Below, in pieces: positions 44,148 through 57,034 of a DNA stretch of 64,000 nt. The notes under the pieces were generated by a model. It was not told where the DNA came from. It saw only the letters and a program-made list of their open reading frames with translations, and searched no databases. The number at the start of each line of letters is the position of its first letter. Positions within the stretch are counted from its first letter, which is position 1. The stretch is from Dolomedes plantarius (lineage: Eukaryota; Arthropoda; Arachnida; Araneae; Dolomedidae): assembly GCA_907164885.2 (NCBI GenBank), contig OU015493.1, positions 123,319,193 through 123,383,192 on the forward strand. Direction: 5' to 3'. The position numbers were made by a program, and so were the translations under genes.

Positions 44148-45286
44148 AAAAATGAGTTATTGCAAATTCACTTTTTGATCCGCATCTCCTTTCGTGGTAT
44201 TGAAACCTAACGATTTTTTTTTATAGAATATAAAATTAAATATACGTATACTTGATTTAACTTTAGTATTTAGTAACTACCTCAGTATCATCTGCATTGT
44301 ATTTGTAAATCAAATCTTATATATGATGCACAATATAATCTATAATATGACACAGATTATACTGAGCTAGTTAATAAAAGAATAAGTATCAAGTATATGT
44401 ATAATAAATTTTATATTCTTTAAAGGTGACATAACATCGAAAGCTACCCATTGGAAGCCAGAAAACTTCAGCAGAAAGTTGAGAGATAATATGCTGTGTC
44501 ATTGTTTCTCATAAAATAAATGCACCAATTAAAACTATTAAAATAAGAAACTAATGTTAAATACAAAAAAAAAAATTAATTTAACTTTACTATTAGAAGT
44601 ATTTATATAGAAAGCTTTCAACCAGTTTTAATCATTCAATGTTTTCTTGAAGTTAAGAATTCCCCCCCACACTTAAGGCAGTTTCTTAATATGGTTAACA
44701 TTCTACATTAGCACATTTTAAGGAGCAGACGCTAAAGATCCAAACAAGAAAATTTTGTTGATAATAAAAGTCGTTTGTTGATGATAAGAAAAGTTGCCTG
44801 CCCTAATGAAGTATTTGCATAATTGAGAACGCTTTGTTAAAGTTCAGCTTTTGCGAAGAAAATATATCACGATCACTAATGAACGGTTGGCGCAAAGTTA
44901 AACGAGAAATTTGTTTTATTAAGTGGGAGGTTAGTTTAGCAAAAGATAAAGAAATGGAAAAAAAGTTGCCTTATCTCTGGTTCAACGAAAGTAATGTTAA
45001 GAAAAATGAAATTAAAACCTTAAAAATTCGAGTAAAAATTATTAAGTTTAACAATTATGAAAAATGAAATGCAGTTTTCAGTTTCTTCTATTATGGCAAT
45101 TAACACGTTTTTGATCGGTACCGAGTACACTCGTGTTTTTACACGCAAGTGTTGAAGAAAATTAAGGATAAAGGAAAGTCATATTGCAGAAATTTTTGAT
45201 CAACTGAACACTGCTTTACTTGAAAGCTACCTTTACTATGACCTGAATGAATTTCATGCAATTCCTCGCATTTTATCATTTAAATC
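44148..45286. other. No feature seen
   Basis: Ordinary AT-rich DNA. Confidence 0.45.
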
Positions 45287-45345
45287 AGGGGTCGGCAAAC
45301 TACGGCCCGCTGCTTGTTTTTAATCCGGCCCGCGGGATGATATTG
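45287..45345 (+). mobile_element. hAT-type element end
   Basis: CAGGGGTCGGCAAACTACGG followed by CCCGC and AATCCGGCCCGCGGG. This terminus is widely known from hAT (Charlie-like) elements. The partner end was not found, so it is a fragment. Confidence 0.6.
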
Positions 45346-47140
45346 TTCTTTTACATGAAAAATAAATCAAATTACGCGCTATTATTCAACGGCCGATAGT
45401 TGAGTTGAAAAGTTTTACTTTATTCCAAAATTTCAATCTCTGCCAGGCACTTGCGCATATATTTACATAAAACTACCGGTCAACAATGTGTTAAGTTGAT
45501 AAGGTTTCATTAGAAAGCAAAATTCTATGTCAAAAGTCTCCAATTCCAGTCTTACAAAATACTTTAATTGTTTGAATAAATATTGATAGAGTTTGATCCA
45601 TAAATGTTGTTAGAAGTGTTTCTCCGTGTATCTGTACTTGTTTATGTCAGCAGAAGGAAGGGATATGAGAAATCAATACTATTTACTGGAACATGGACGT
45701 TACGTCTGAAACAATCATGTTATGGTGAAAAGTGGTTGATGCTAATGGTATAGTTATGATATCTTTTCCTACATTGATACTCTTTTAATGTAATCATATT
45801 ATGTTCAATGAAATGCCATTTATTATTTAACAGTTATAATTATTAAAGATTCACAATCCAAAATATATAATAAACCAATATGCGTTTACGACCATTTAAC
45901 TTTCTATTATGACGTTTCTTATATGTTCATGCTGGTGCCAAAGTTTTATGAATTCAGAAATATAAATTTTTATGAATATGTTTTGTTTGCAGCGTCTATG
46001 TATTTCATAGACCTTCCTGGTTTTGGTTTATTTTGGTTATAAGTTCACATTTTAAACTTCCCCACCTCAAGGGCAATAAGGCGAGTAATTAGCAAGCACT
46101 GATATTTATTTCTTCACGTCTGTTTTAAGTCCCACTTTAGCGAAAACGAAACTCAGGAGGTAATTTTAACGTTCAAATGTGTATAAAATCGTTAAACACG
46201 GGAAATTTCAAAGTTACAACACGCTATTGTGTCCGCGACTTTACACTGGTAGATATTTTGATTTAGCGTTTTAACTGCTTCCTGAATAGGAGAAAATAAT
46301 TGTATCCTTGACTATTTTGTGAAAACACAGATGTAGATTCTTTACACAAGGAGCTCATTTTTTGCTATATGCTCTATGGAAGGCAATTAACGTCAAGTTA
46401 AGACGTTGTAATCCTTTTTTGCAGTGAGTTACTGTATCATAATAAACAGAGCTCGAAGAATGTGGATGTCATTATATAGGCAATCAGGCAGGTGACCTTA
46501 GTAAAAGAATCCCTCCAAAAATATTTTGCATTCCCCCTTCTTTATGAAAAATAGTGCTCAAAAATACGCATTCAAAAGTTATGCATTTCACGTAATATTA
46601 TTTAAATTGGTTTACATTTTCCGCATCCTAAGGTACATCTGGATTTTTATATAAGGAAACAGTTTAATTTGTCCTAGGCTACTATTACCTTATTCAATTC
46701 CATAATTCAGGTCCAAGCTTCACATGTACCTGAACAACATGAATAAAAGAAAAATACTTGTTCTATGGACTAAGAAGTCCCGGGATTGAGTCAAGCATAT
46801 ATTTTGAGCTGTAATGGTTAAGCTTAAACACTCACATATACACATGTAAATTCATACAGTCATTTCCACACGCATGCATAAAACCCTTATCCCTTGTTTG
46901 CACGAATAGTTAAATAGGCTTATACTTGCAAGTCTATGAATCGTAATATCTGTGAATGCTCGACAACATACATGTTTATATGACTGTTCAAACGCATTTA
47001 CTATGTAGCAGAACTTGCATGTATATAGAAAATAAGCCTGCATATCGAATGCACACACAATATACTGATACTTCCGGTATTGATAACTTATTTGTCCAAA
47101 CAAATGAAAACATATTTGTATACAAATCTATATTACAAAC
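45346..47140. other. No feature seen
   Basis: AT-rich intronic DNA next to host exon A. Confidence 0.4.
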
Positions 47141-47228
47141 CTGTGGAGACGAGCGTTGAGTAGTTCTTGTCCTTCTTTTTCGTTCCCTGAGACGACCAAG
47201 ACATGGCTCTACCCAGCTCCGCTATAAC
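47141..47228 (-). CDS. Host gene exon A, possibly with the start codon
   Basis: 88 bases. Acceptor TTGAACTTTAACAG|GTTATAG, donor TCCACAG|GTTTGTAA. Open in the frame that fits exon B: VIAELGRA then MSWSSQGTKKKDKNYSTLVS and T, ending with one base of a split codon. The ATG at 47204-47202 has a purine at -3 and could be the start, with the upstream part a 5' UTR; or the frame continues upstream as no stop precedes it. From this ATG the four exons give exactly 204 codons. The donor is weaker than the others. Gene unidentified. Confidence 0.55.
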
Positions 47229-47805
47229 CTGTTAAAGTTCAATAAACATAATAATTAGCTTCAACATAATCCTTAGAACATGCACTTTGCTTTGAATAAT
47301 GTCCATCACAAAATAATAATCGACCGTGGTCAGTTGCACTAAATTTTTTTAGCTTATATGATATTGTAGGAAACCTTTAAATTGTTAAATTTTGGCTTTC
47401 TTATTACGTAACATACTCATGAAGTAATCGAGGACACACTCTTCATAAACTGCAAATAGTACTGTAAGTAATTTCTATAAAAATCGATAAACTAAAGAAA
47501 TAAAATTTATTTTTAATTACAAATCTGATTGGAAGTTCCCTTCCACTGGTTGATCATAAGTAACACAACAGGTTATTAATACATACAGATTATCGGAATT
47601 CGGATGGACTCTAATATCAGTATTTATCAAGCTGGATATTTATTATGTCAGACAAATAGGGTATCATTGTTTCTGATGGATTTCTCTATGAGGCAGATTA
47701 TTACCATTTAATATGCTTCATACACTTCTATGTTTCTAAGTTTTTAAGTTTCTTTAACTTTTGTTATTCAAATAGAGAACATCAATCAGCTCACTGGAAA
47801 GCCCT
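47229..47805. other. No feature seen
   Basis: Ordinary AT-rich DNA upstream of exon A. Confidence 0.45.
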
Positions 47806-48400
47806 TTAACCCTTCAGCGGGCACACCAATTTTTGGAACACCAGCAGGCGCGCGTGGCACCAAGTGCAACGTCTCTTTCAACCTTGATTATTCCTTTTGT
47901 AATAAACTTTTTTTTCAAATTGAAAATAATAATTCTGCGCTTTATGACAAGAAATAAAATGTTTATAATATTGAAATATATTTATAATTAAAGGCAAAAG
48001 AATGCAGATACAATCGCCATATTTCGAAACTGTCCGGTTTATTGGATCTAAGGACAACTTGCGAATGGATTCCTACTATGTCCAAAAACTAAAAAACAAT
48101 GAGATTGTCCATCTCCGTGATATGCGGGATACCGTGTAATAGCTGTACATTTTATCGAGTACATCGGCTCCTGCTTTTGTGGTACTGTGATCCAGTATAA
48201 TCGTTGGTTTACCACGGTTAAATCACGACTACCAATGAATGGAAAGGAATACATGGGTCAGAAAATCAGACCTGCATTAGAAAGGGTGTAGCTATAAATA
48301 GAAACTGCTTAGAACATTCAAACCTTACATGTAAAAACAAATCATTCAAAATTACGAAAATGTTGTACTCTGTACACGGGCGCGCCAACTGAAGGGTTAA
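47806..48400. mobile_element. TTAA MITE (piggyBac-type), copy 1
   Basis: 587 bases between TTAA sites. Ends CCCTTCAGCGGGC and its complement form CCCTTCAGTTGGCGCGCC. Same family and same length as 55027-55613 but in opposite orientation. Internal sequence shows only short frames. TTAA duplication plus CCCTT ends fit piggyBac-type mobilisation. Confidence 0.85.
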
Positions 48401-48682
48401 TTTAGTTTCATATTATATATCAGCGCATGTTACTTTTGTTCCAACTAGTTTGTTCTAATTTTAAATTCCTCTAAGGTTACTCTCAAGGCTATTGCTGAAC
48501 TCAACGTAGTGGATATTTCTCTAAAGCCCATATTTGTGTTTTCTGCTCTTATATTTCTGAAAAAGATGTCTCAGTGACAGGTCGGTAGGAGTCTCAAAAT
48601 TTCGACAGCTTCTTCTAAGTCAAACATTCAAAACACATATACCTTGTACCTCTCTTGTTTGAAGGGTACGCAAAGTTTTTTT
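48401..48682. other. No feature seen
   Basis: Short AT-rich spacer. Confidence 0.4.
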
Positions 48683-48850
48683 GGTTTGCTTTGGTTTGGT
48701 TTGGAGCGCTACTGTCAACCTTTGCTATACTAAGGGACCGACTGATTAAAGCTGATTCCGAGCGGCTACAAACATCCATGCTAAGAGTGGGACTCGAACC
48801 CACAGACTCTGGTACCGAAGGCCAGCGCCCTAGACATTCGGCCATTGTCT
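48683..48850 (-). mobile_element. SINE family 1 copy
   Basis: Begins with TTTGGTTTGGTTTGGAG (tail, CCAAA repeats on the minus strand), then TGATTAAAGCTGATTCCGAG, ACAAACATCCATGC, GTGGGACTCGAACCCACAG (B box complement) and CATTCGGCCAT (A-box head). Confidence 0.8.
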
Positions 48851-49974
48851 GGCCGCATAGTTGTTTAGTACACACTTAAGAAGAAAATTATGGACGCATT
48901 ACTAAAGATATAGCATAATTAAAATTACCAAGCTTCTGAATAAAGTTTTTGGGAAATTAGAAAGTTTCATTGTATATAACCGTGCATTAAATGTTAAGTA
49001 GTAAAGTCATAGAGAAATACTGTACAATAAAATTCCTTTGTTTGGGTTTCTTAGACCTGATACGTCCATTTCCAGAAAATTCAAATTTCCCAGCATTGTA
49101 ACAAAACCGTGTGCAGCTGAGTTATAAGGTTACTGCGAAAATTCTTCAGTATGATTAATTTTCAATCTTTTGTCCGTACACACAGCATTTTCCTCTTCTA
49201 TATTTTAGTAAATATGCAGTGCTTTATTTTCTAAACGCAGAAAAATTATTCAATTCCAAGTGTTTTGAAATCAATTTTGTAATCCAATGCAAACAGCAAT
49301 CTCATTCATAAGAGAAATGCAAATCTGATTATATTTATACAGTCAAATGAAGGCGTGCTATTATGGGCGTAATTAATGGTGTGGAACATTCATTTCCAGA
49401 TGATTTTATTTTTGATATTAAAACAAATTTTGCTTAGAAAAGTTTCGAATATTCCGGTTGAGTGCTATTGATTTTTCGATTGAAAAGAAATGGATTTTTG
49501 GTGATAGAATTCAATACATAAGATCAACATAAAGGATTTTGCATCACCACATCACTGAACAAATTACGCCACTAGTGAAAGAGATAAAGTAGGTCTTTAA
49601 GAGCAATAATTTATCATGTACACTGGATGCGTCACCATAAATTGCAGGTAGATAATTTTTTCCTAATCAATTATGTACTTGCGTTTATAGACAATATTAA
49701 CGCTTATTTCAGCAGATCATTTGTGTTGCACTCGATTCTTGACTACATATAAAGGGATCTGTTGATATGTCACAAAATTATCAGTTTTGATGACAAGACT
49801 TAGATAAATACACGAAGTGGGACGATTTTAAGTGAAAACTTGAAATAAACAGAAAACTGAACTGATAATATTGAAACAGACGATAAACAGGTTATGGAAA
49901 AATAAAACAATTAATATTAAATATGTGGTCCATTTATTAGGTATTCTTCTTAAAGATGAGAGTCAGGATCCGAA
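48851..49974. other. No feature seen
   Basis: Ordinary AT-rich DNA. Confidence 0.45.
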
Positions 49975-50141
49975 TAACCTTTAGTTTACGGGACCAATTT
50001 TTCAGATTCCCTCTTTAGAACAAGAAATTTCATACCCCTTTGTAAGAATGGCCTTAAAGGGGGTTATATATATATATATATTAATTCCTGGGCCCGTATT
50101 CGGGGGATACATGCTATCCCACCTCGTAGGGAAAAGGTTAA
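49975..50141 (+). mobile_element. Microsatellite-bearing MITE, family A copy 3
   Basis: TAACCTTTAGTTTACGGGA to GAAAAGGTTAA with the same arms as copies 1 and 2 (GATTCCCTCTTTAGAAC, GAAATTTCATACCCC, CTTAAAGGGGGTTATA) around a short (TA)n core at about 50067-50083. The smallest copy, 167 bases. Confidence 0.7.
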
Positions 50142-51635
50142 GAGGAACTTAACTACCATGCAAGGGGACATAATTTGTCATCTGCAGCCATCACAGTTTG
50201 CCACAAAATGGTCAAAATCAGTGATTTGAGCATTTTTTGAGACGTGATACTCGGTGACAGGGGAATAGTATGCAAAATTTCTGTACTGAAAACAAAGACC
50301 TTTCTTTATTATAGGTAGGTTGTTCATACTGAGGGTGGGGAAAAGGCCCCAAACCATGCGTCTGAAGGCATTATTTTCGATGAAAACACCTTGTCAACGA
50401 CACTGATCACTTGCATCTAAACATTGAACCACAATTTGGGGAATAACCATCCTATACAATAGAGCAATACTGGGGACAGTTTCGGAATGCGCAGTGTGTC
50501 TGATATTCACTCCAGCGGTTACGGTTCGGTTGAGAGTGAAAAGTCAACAGACTTATAATGTCTTAGACTGGACTGCTACCGTTTAGAAAAAGTGAAACAG
50601 GGTCCGATAAATCCTAGTACCTCGTTAAGTTAGGTTGGTGAGGTAGAGTGAATATGGCGTACTGGCGGTAGTTCTGCTATTGCCTTTAGGTTGCTTTCAA
50701 AGAAAATCCTAGGTACCCCCTTACGTTTAAACTACTAATTGAAAACTACTTTTTCATTTATTCTCCAAATGGTAAACCCAGATTTTGCCGCAATTGGGAT
50801 GTTTCAGTCATCACTAGATTATTAATCTATCGAGAAATGTTCAACGAGTTGTTTTTGGATGTCAACCATTATTCATAAATTTGAAGCAGTTCAAACAGCC
50901 TCTATCCTCAAAACATGGCAATATATTCCTAGGTATAACTTTTCCGAAAACTGGTGGATTTTTTTACTATTCTCAAACGAGCTGCGTTAACAACTAAGAG
51001 CGTTGATAGGACGGTATTCCTGATAAAAGGGGCGACTCTGTATGAAAAAGACAGAGTGCTTGAATTGTAAGTTTGTAGATTAAACATTATTACCAGAACA
51101 TTGTAAAGTTTATCTAAGCAAATACCATGCCTTTAATATAATTATACATTAAAAGCCAGATATAGTTTCAGAGACTTGAATCTTAGGTATATTTACACAA
51201 CAATCATTTGCCTTTTTTCTAGCACCAAAATTTTCTCTTCATCGCGAAATAAGACATATGAAAGCACCTCCGCATATGAATTAATATATTGAGGATAATA
51301 AAATCCTGTCATATGATAGACAGTCATGAACGAAGTGATTGATAAGAGTGTATGCAAAAGACATATCGTATGGACTTATACGATAAGCTACTCCCAGGTT
51401 GCTTTTAAAGGTTAAAATTTATCAAAAGAAAATCCTTTTAAATACGCAAAAATCGCGTCTATACATTTAGAAGATGAGCTAAAGGATGTGTCTCCAAAGA
51501 TTACAAATGGATTATTATTAGATTATACATTGTGGAAATAATGGGGAATGCCTTCTTCCAGGCAAGAAAGTCCATTGAAGTATAATTGAGTTACTTAGGA
51601 ATGTTAAGATGCTTTATTTAACATGAAAAATTATT
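50142..51635. other. No convincing feature
   Basis: 50150-50700 is somewhat GC-richer and could be an old, decayed element, but no motif is clear on either strand. Confidence 0.4.
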
Positions 51636-52080
51636 TTACCCCTTCGTTGGGAACATGATTCTTTTCCCTCTTAGTGGGAACATCTGCCAGATATAGATGG
51701 AAGATATAGATGGAATATCTCTTTTCCAGGTATTCCTAACTAGAAATTCAGAGGGTATTTGTGTGTATTACATTTCATGGTAGCCACAATCGTCAAACCA
51801 TCTCTCCTTAATTCTTGACCAGCTTCTATTGAACAGAACCAATTATCACAGGTTACATTACGGTTTGTTTTGTAGAGATATTTAGTTAGTCGAACAAGTG
51901 ATTCGGTTTGGATTTTTAATTTTTGCTCTGATTAATCTAATTTTTACCTGAACAATAGAAAGCTGGCTTCACGAATCACCATTCCACACTGAAAACAAGA
52001 TGTTAAGGGAAGCAGGTGTAAACCCACAGTTCCCAAGGAGTTCTCTGTCTGAGAGGCAGATGTTCCCACCGAAGGGTTAA
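51636..52080 (-). mobile_element. Internally deleted piggyBac-like element
   Basis: Right end TTAA followed, in complement, by CCCTTCGGTGGGAACATC; left end CCCTTCGTTGGGAACATG next to TTAC (probably decayed TTAA). A further AGTGGGAACATCTGCC copy lies just inside the left end. About 440 bases, with a transposase fragment inside. Confidence 0.75.
51772..51896 (-). pseudogene. piggyBac transposase fragment
   Basis: Minus strand reads VRLTKYLYKTNRNVTCDNWF then CSIEAGQELRRDGLTIVATM K. NVTCDNWFTS...L...GLTxVGT is the hallmark block around a catalytic Asp of piggyBac-type transposases. Both ends are cut off. Confidence 0.8.
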
Positions 52081-55022
52081 ACATATACAAGTTTATTTCG
52101 GATGAGCCTAATACCCTGAAGCCGTGAAGTTTTCATTGTACTTCACGTTTAAAAGTACTGTTAACAAAGCGGCATGACATTATGAATCTGGTTACTCTTA
52201 GAAATACACCACAAATAAATTTTCATAGCACAGACATAGCCCATAATTCATCCAAAAATAAGATTGTAACGCAGCGATGCGCTATGAAGGTCCTACCCAT
52301 GGGTATGATATCGTTCACAGGTGGAGGAATTTCTAACGATGGTTACTTCAGAAGCGCTACGGTAACCTTTTACGACATGGGAACTAAAGAGACCAAGCTT
52401 CCTAACACAACTTAACTTTCAACACAAACTAAGTACACTCAAACGAAGGATTAGCGAAGGTAAAAATGTCTCTACAGAGCTTTTAGGACTTACGTATAAT
52501 ACCAGCAAAAAAGTTTGTACAAGAATTTCATTAAAGTAAAAATTGTTCCATTTGTCAGTAGTTTTCCAATAGAACTTCTCCGGGAAATTAAAAGCAATAC
52601 CATCTTCCGAGAAAGTTTAATTTATTTTTGTTTTTACTTCAATGCATTTATCTTTCCTGTATTTCGCGCAACTCTCAGAATTTATTACCTTGAAAAAGAA
52701 AGGAAAAGTATCAATTTTTCATATGTACTTTCGAGCGAGTAGAGACCACTGTAACCTGATACATAACGCGGTCTGATGAAAGAAATATGCAAATGTTAAT
52801 GGAAATGAATTCGCACAGTGAGATGACGGAGTGTATTAGGGGTAAAATCGATGAGGTACACCGTGGAATTACCGAATGTAGATATATATTTCGCAAATTA
52901 AAACTAGTTTTGGATGCATAACTCCGGCAGTTTTATTTGTAAATCATTGGGGTTTGTTTTTTTAACGAAAAAAAGTAAGGGAGTGGCTTTGAGTGATGAA
53001 ATTTCCTTTTCAAGATTAACACAGAAGTTAGAATTTTTAAGCAGGAGTTTTAAAAATATATGATCTTGGGAAAAATAAATAATTAGGCAGAAAAAATTAT
53101 TCCTTCGGTCAGGTAACCAAAGTTTATCCCAGATAAATCTAAAAATGAACTAAAAAAATACAAACACGATGATTGAAGACATTTTAAAAAAATTTTTAAT
53201 TTAGAGAACACTAAACACTGAAATAATTTTTAAAGCTCCTGCTAGAGTTTAAAATTTCTTCCGAAAGGTTTTTTAAGTTTGACAAAATCAACAATACACT
53301 CTTTGTGGCTTCACTGTTCTTTTATTACTTTTGAAACATATTTAATTATATCAAATTTATCTTAAATGTAAAGACTGAATTTTTCCCCCATGAAATCAGA
53401 ATTTACGCATTAGGGAATCTTCATAGGGCAGACATATAGCGATTTGAATAAATGAGTCTTTGAGCATAAAAAGATTTCGAATGTGCAACTTAGATCATAT
53501 TATTTACGATCCCATAGATACTAACAGCAGTGCTTTAATGTAAAACTATTTTTAGCGTAAAATTTGAAGATCTAAGAAAATATGTATGATTGTTTACCTT
53601 TATTTGCCTTTAGAAATTACGAGGGAAATCAAAAGGTCTTACTTGAAACTTTTTTTGTTTACACCTTCATTTTCAATTTGTATGTAATTAACTAACGAAT
53701 AAAATTAAGAATAGCTTCAGAATCTAACTATCATTTCATTAATATTAGAGATGTATACTCTAGAATTTAAATTCAAAAACAAATCGGTTTCAAAATTCAA
53801 ATACTTCTTTGTTTGATAATAAGAATAGAATTTTTCAGAGTTTACACACGGTATTCCCTTTGAAAGCCATTTCATTAATACATCAAATGTTTTAGAACAG
53901 AAAAAAAATAGATCAGAACGAAGCATGAAATTCACAAATTATGAAATTGTGGATTTAATAAGTAAAATGAGAAAGCCTGATTTTGAAGAATAATGATTAA
54001 TAAATGCCTACTATTGGTCCTGTGGTAGAAATACAATCTCTGGAATCAATCTTAATCGCTTCAAAATACCATTCGAAATGCTTTGTCAAACGTTACATTT
54101 TTCCATGAATGCAAATTTAACTAATTTTTGTACAGATCATAAAATAATGGTATGTAGAAAAGCCAACGAAGCCTCGAAACCAGTAAACCTACACGTTCTG
54201 CAATAAAGTATTATAGTGGATGCATTGCATTACGTGGGGGTAGGCGTAGAGGCAGCTGTTGTAGCCTATGACATTTAGAGTTTATTGGCAATAAAAAGAA
54301 TCCGTATGCATATATTAACATATTACAAAGGAATATGTGCTCCAAATCTCGGATTGTGAATAATTTTGTGTATTACAAAGCTAATGGGATAAATACAAAG
54401 CTCGGAATTCCAAACTCTTACTTTGAAACAACTGGCCAAAAGGGCTTGAAACAAATCCTGAATATTCACATATAAATGTGATTGAAAATTTGAAAATCAG
54501 AGAAGCAATCTCATAGCCGCCGTACAAAAATAGCATATTAGCATATCAAACAAAGGTGACTTTTAGGAATGCTTAGCTGGAAAAACATGAATGTGTTTGT
54601 GGAAGAGGAGGGTGGGTTAAATTAACACACCTTAAGGACTAAATGTTGTTAATTGTATGCCGATCATGCTGCCATTAATGAATGTCGTCATAAAAAAAGA
54701 ATTATTTCAACTTAAAAAATGTTGAATTCAAAAAGTCACTTTAATTTTTTTATTGTTAAAGCTTCATGTAAACATAATATTAAATGTACGCTAATATTCT
54801 GATTTCATTTGAAAATAGCTTCCAATTTCTCTTCTTTTTCATTGTTAGTAATAAAGTAATATGCAATCACCTGTAAGTACAAACTAAAACATTTTCAAAT
54901 GTTTTATTTATCATTTAATTATGGTAAACTAAGTTTAGACGCCCACATATTACTTTGGTTCTTTGTGTTTTATGACGTTAAATTTTCTTTGTAAAAGAAT
55001 CATGCATATTGAATACAATATG
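52081..55022. other. No feature seen
   Basis: About 2.9 kb of AT-rich DNA. Short open frames at 52182-52415 and 52515-52742 show no family resemblance or splice context and I do not call them. Confidence 0.45.
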
Positions 55023-55617
55023 TTAACCCTTCAGCGGCGCGCCCGTGTACAAAGTGCAACATTTTCGTAATTTTGAATGGTTTGTTTTTATACGTCAGGT
55101 TTGAATGCTCTAAGCAGTTTCTATTTATACCTACACTCTTTCTAAAGCAGATCTGATTTTCTGACCATTGTATTCCTTTCCATTCATTCCTAGTCGTGAT
55201 TTAACCGTGGTAAACCAGTGATTATACTGGATTACAATACGACTAAAGCAGGAGTTAATGTAGTCCATGAAAAGTGCAGCTAATACAAGGTATCCCACAT
55301 ATTACGAAGATGGACAATATCATTGTTTTTTTAGGTTTTAGCACATAATAGGAAACCATTCGCAAGTGTCCTTAGATCCAATAAACTGGACAGTTTTGAA
55401 ATAAGGTGATTGTATCTGCATTCTTTGGCCTTTAATTATAAATATATCTCAATATTATCAACATTTTTTATCTTGTCATAAAACGCAGAATTATTATTTT
55501 CAATTTGAAAAAAAAAAGTTTATTACAAAAAGAATAATCAATGTTGAAAGAGACGTTGCACTTTGTGCCCCGCGCCTGCTGGTGTTCCAAAAATTGGCGC
55601 GCCCGCTGAAGGGTTAA
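55023..55617. mobile_element. TTAA MITE (piggyBac-type), copy 2
   Basis: 587 bases between TTAA sites; ends CCCTTCAGCGGCGCGCCCG and complement CCCTTCAGCGGGCGCGCC. Inverted relative to copy 1, about 85 percent alike by eye over most of its length. Confidence 0.85.
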
Positions 55618-55974
55618 TTCAATAAAGTGAAGTTATAAATTGTATATGCAGCAAGACCATGCATGCAAAAAAAGTTTTAATAGAGTACTTTCAATTTGAT
55701 CCCCCTTTTTCCAGAATTTTCATATGCTTCTGTTATTACTTTTAATACTCTGTTAAACCTATGGTTCTCGAGCCTACTGTTAGGCTATATTACTACCAAA
55801 AGCTGATTATGTACGAAACATTACCGAGATTTCAGTTTGTTATTTCTTATTTTTAATAATCTATAGGCACTTCGAAATATGTCATTAATTCTCATGCATA
55901 TTTGTTCATCTAAATTCCTTTCTTTTCCCCAGAAAACTTGAGTTCATATCATGTTGCGTTCAAATTTTGGCTGC
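55618..55974. other. No feature seen
   Basis: AT-rich spacer. Confidence 0.4.
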
Positions 55975-56773
55975 TTGTGCTTACTAGTAACTATTGATAC
56001 AGAACTATATGTTATAAGTTCTTTCTCGGTATTATCCCTCTATTTCCTGAGCGTTGCATTTAACGCTATGTTGCAATTTCTTTGATAAATGTTTTTACAA
56101 CAAAAAATTCAGTGAAATAACGAGAATTTTAAGTACAACTCGGGAAATCTTTACCGTTATATTTACTAATTACAGGCATGTATCGTTAAGAGTATTGTCT
56201 AAAACGTAAATTAGGTAAACTTTTAAAATTTTTAAATGAAATACGCTTGTCTTTACTAGTAAGCATTGATACAGATCTATTGGTTACAAGTTTCTTCTCG
56301 GAATTTTCCCTCTATTTATTTCCTGAGCATTGCATTTAATGCTATGTTGCAATTTCTTTGATAAATGCTTTTACAGCAAAATATTCAGTGAAACAACGAG
56401 AATTTTAAGTACAACTTCGGGAAATATTTATCCTTACATTTACTAATTACAGATATGTATCATTTAGTCTATTGCCTAAAATGTAAATTCGGTAAACTTT
56501 GGAAATTCCTAAATGAAATACGCCTGCGTTTACCAGTGCAAGTTTCTTCTCGGGATTTTTCCTCTATTTATTTCCTGATCGTTGCCTTTAATGCTATGTT
56601 GCAATTTCTTTGATAAATGCTTTTTCAGCAAAAAATCAGTGAAACAACGAGAATTTTAAGTACAACTCGGGAAATCTTTACCGTTATATTTACTAATTAC
56701 AGGCATGTATCGTTAAGAGTATTGTCTAAAATGTAAATACGGCAAACTTTGGAAATGCCTAAATGAAATACGA
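55975..56773 (+). repeat. Three-copy tandem repeat, unit about 250-277 bases
   Basis: Each unit contains GCTATGTTGCAATTTCTTTG, GAATTTTAAGTACAACT, ATTTACTAATTACAG and ends AAATGAAATACG (ends near 56246, 56523 and 56773). Units 1 and 3 share stretches that unit 2 lacks, e.g. GGCATGTATCGTTAAGAGTA. Confidence 0.85.
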
Positions 56774-57034
56774 ATACAGGGATTGATAAAACTAATACAT
56801 AAGAATTACAGCTAATATTGTGGAGATAATACTTTTGGGAAGAAAGTTAGTGCAAATAAAGTGGAGATTATTGATTCTAAGCAATTCATTACATACTTGG
56901 GCGGAACAAAACTAATCAAAGATTACGGCTAACCTTTAACTTTCATCGATGAAATGAAATTCTATCAATTATGTTATCCATTGAAAAGGTTATTATTTGC
57001 CTTTTATTAATTTAAGTAATTTAATTAATGGTCA
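56774..57034. other. No feature seen
   Basis: AT-rich spacer between two tandem arrays. Confidence 0.4.

Noticed and set aside
44834..45067. Lys-rich 77-codon frame
   Set aside because: AT-rich chance frame without family motif or splice-site support.
50142..50700. Old LINE reverse transcriptase remnant
   Set aside because: A minus-strand reading looked vaguely RT-like but no conserved block (e.g. ADD) could be found.
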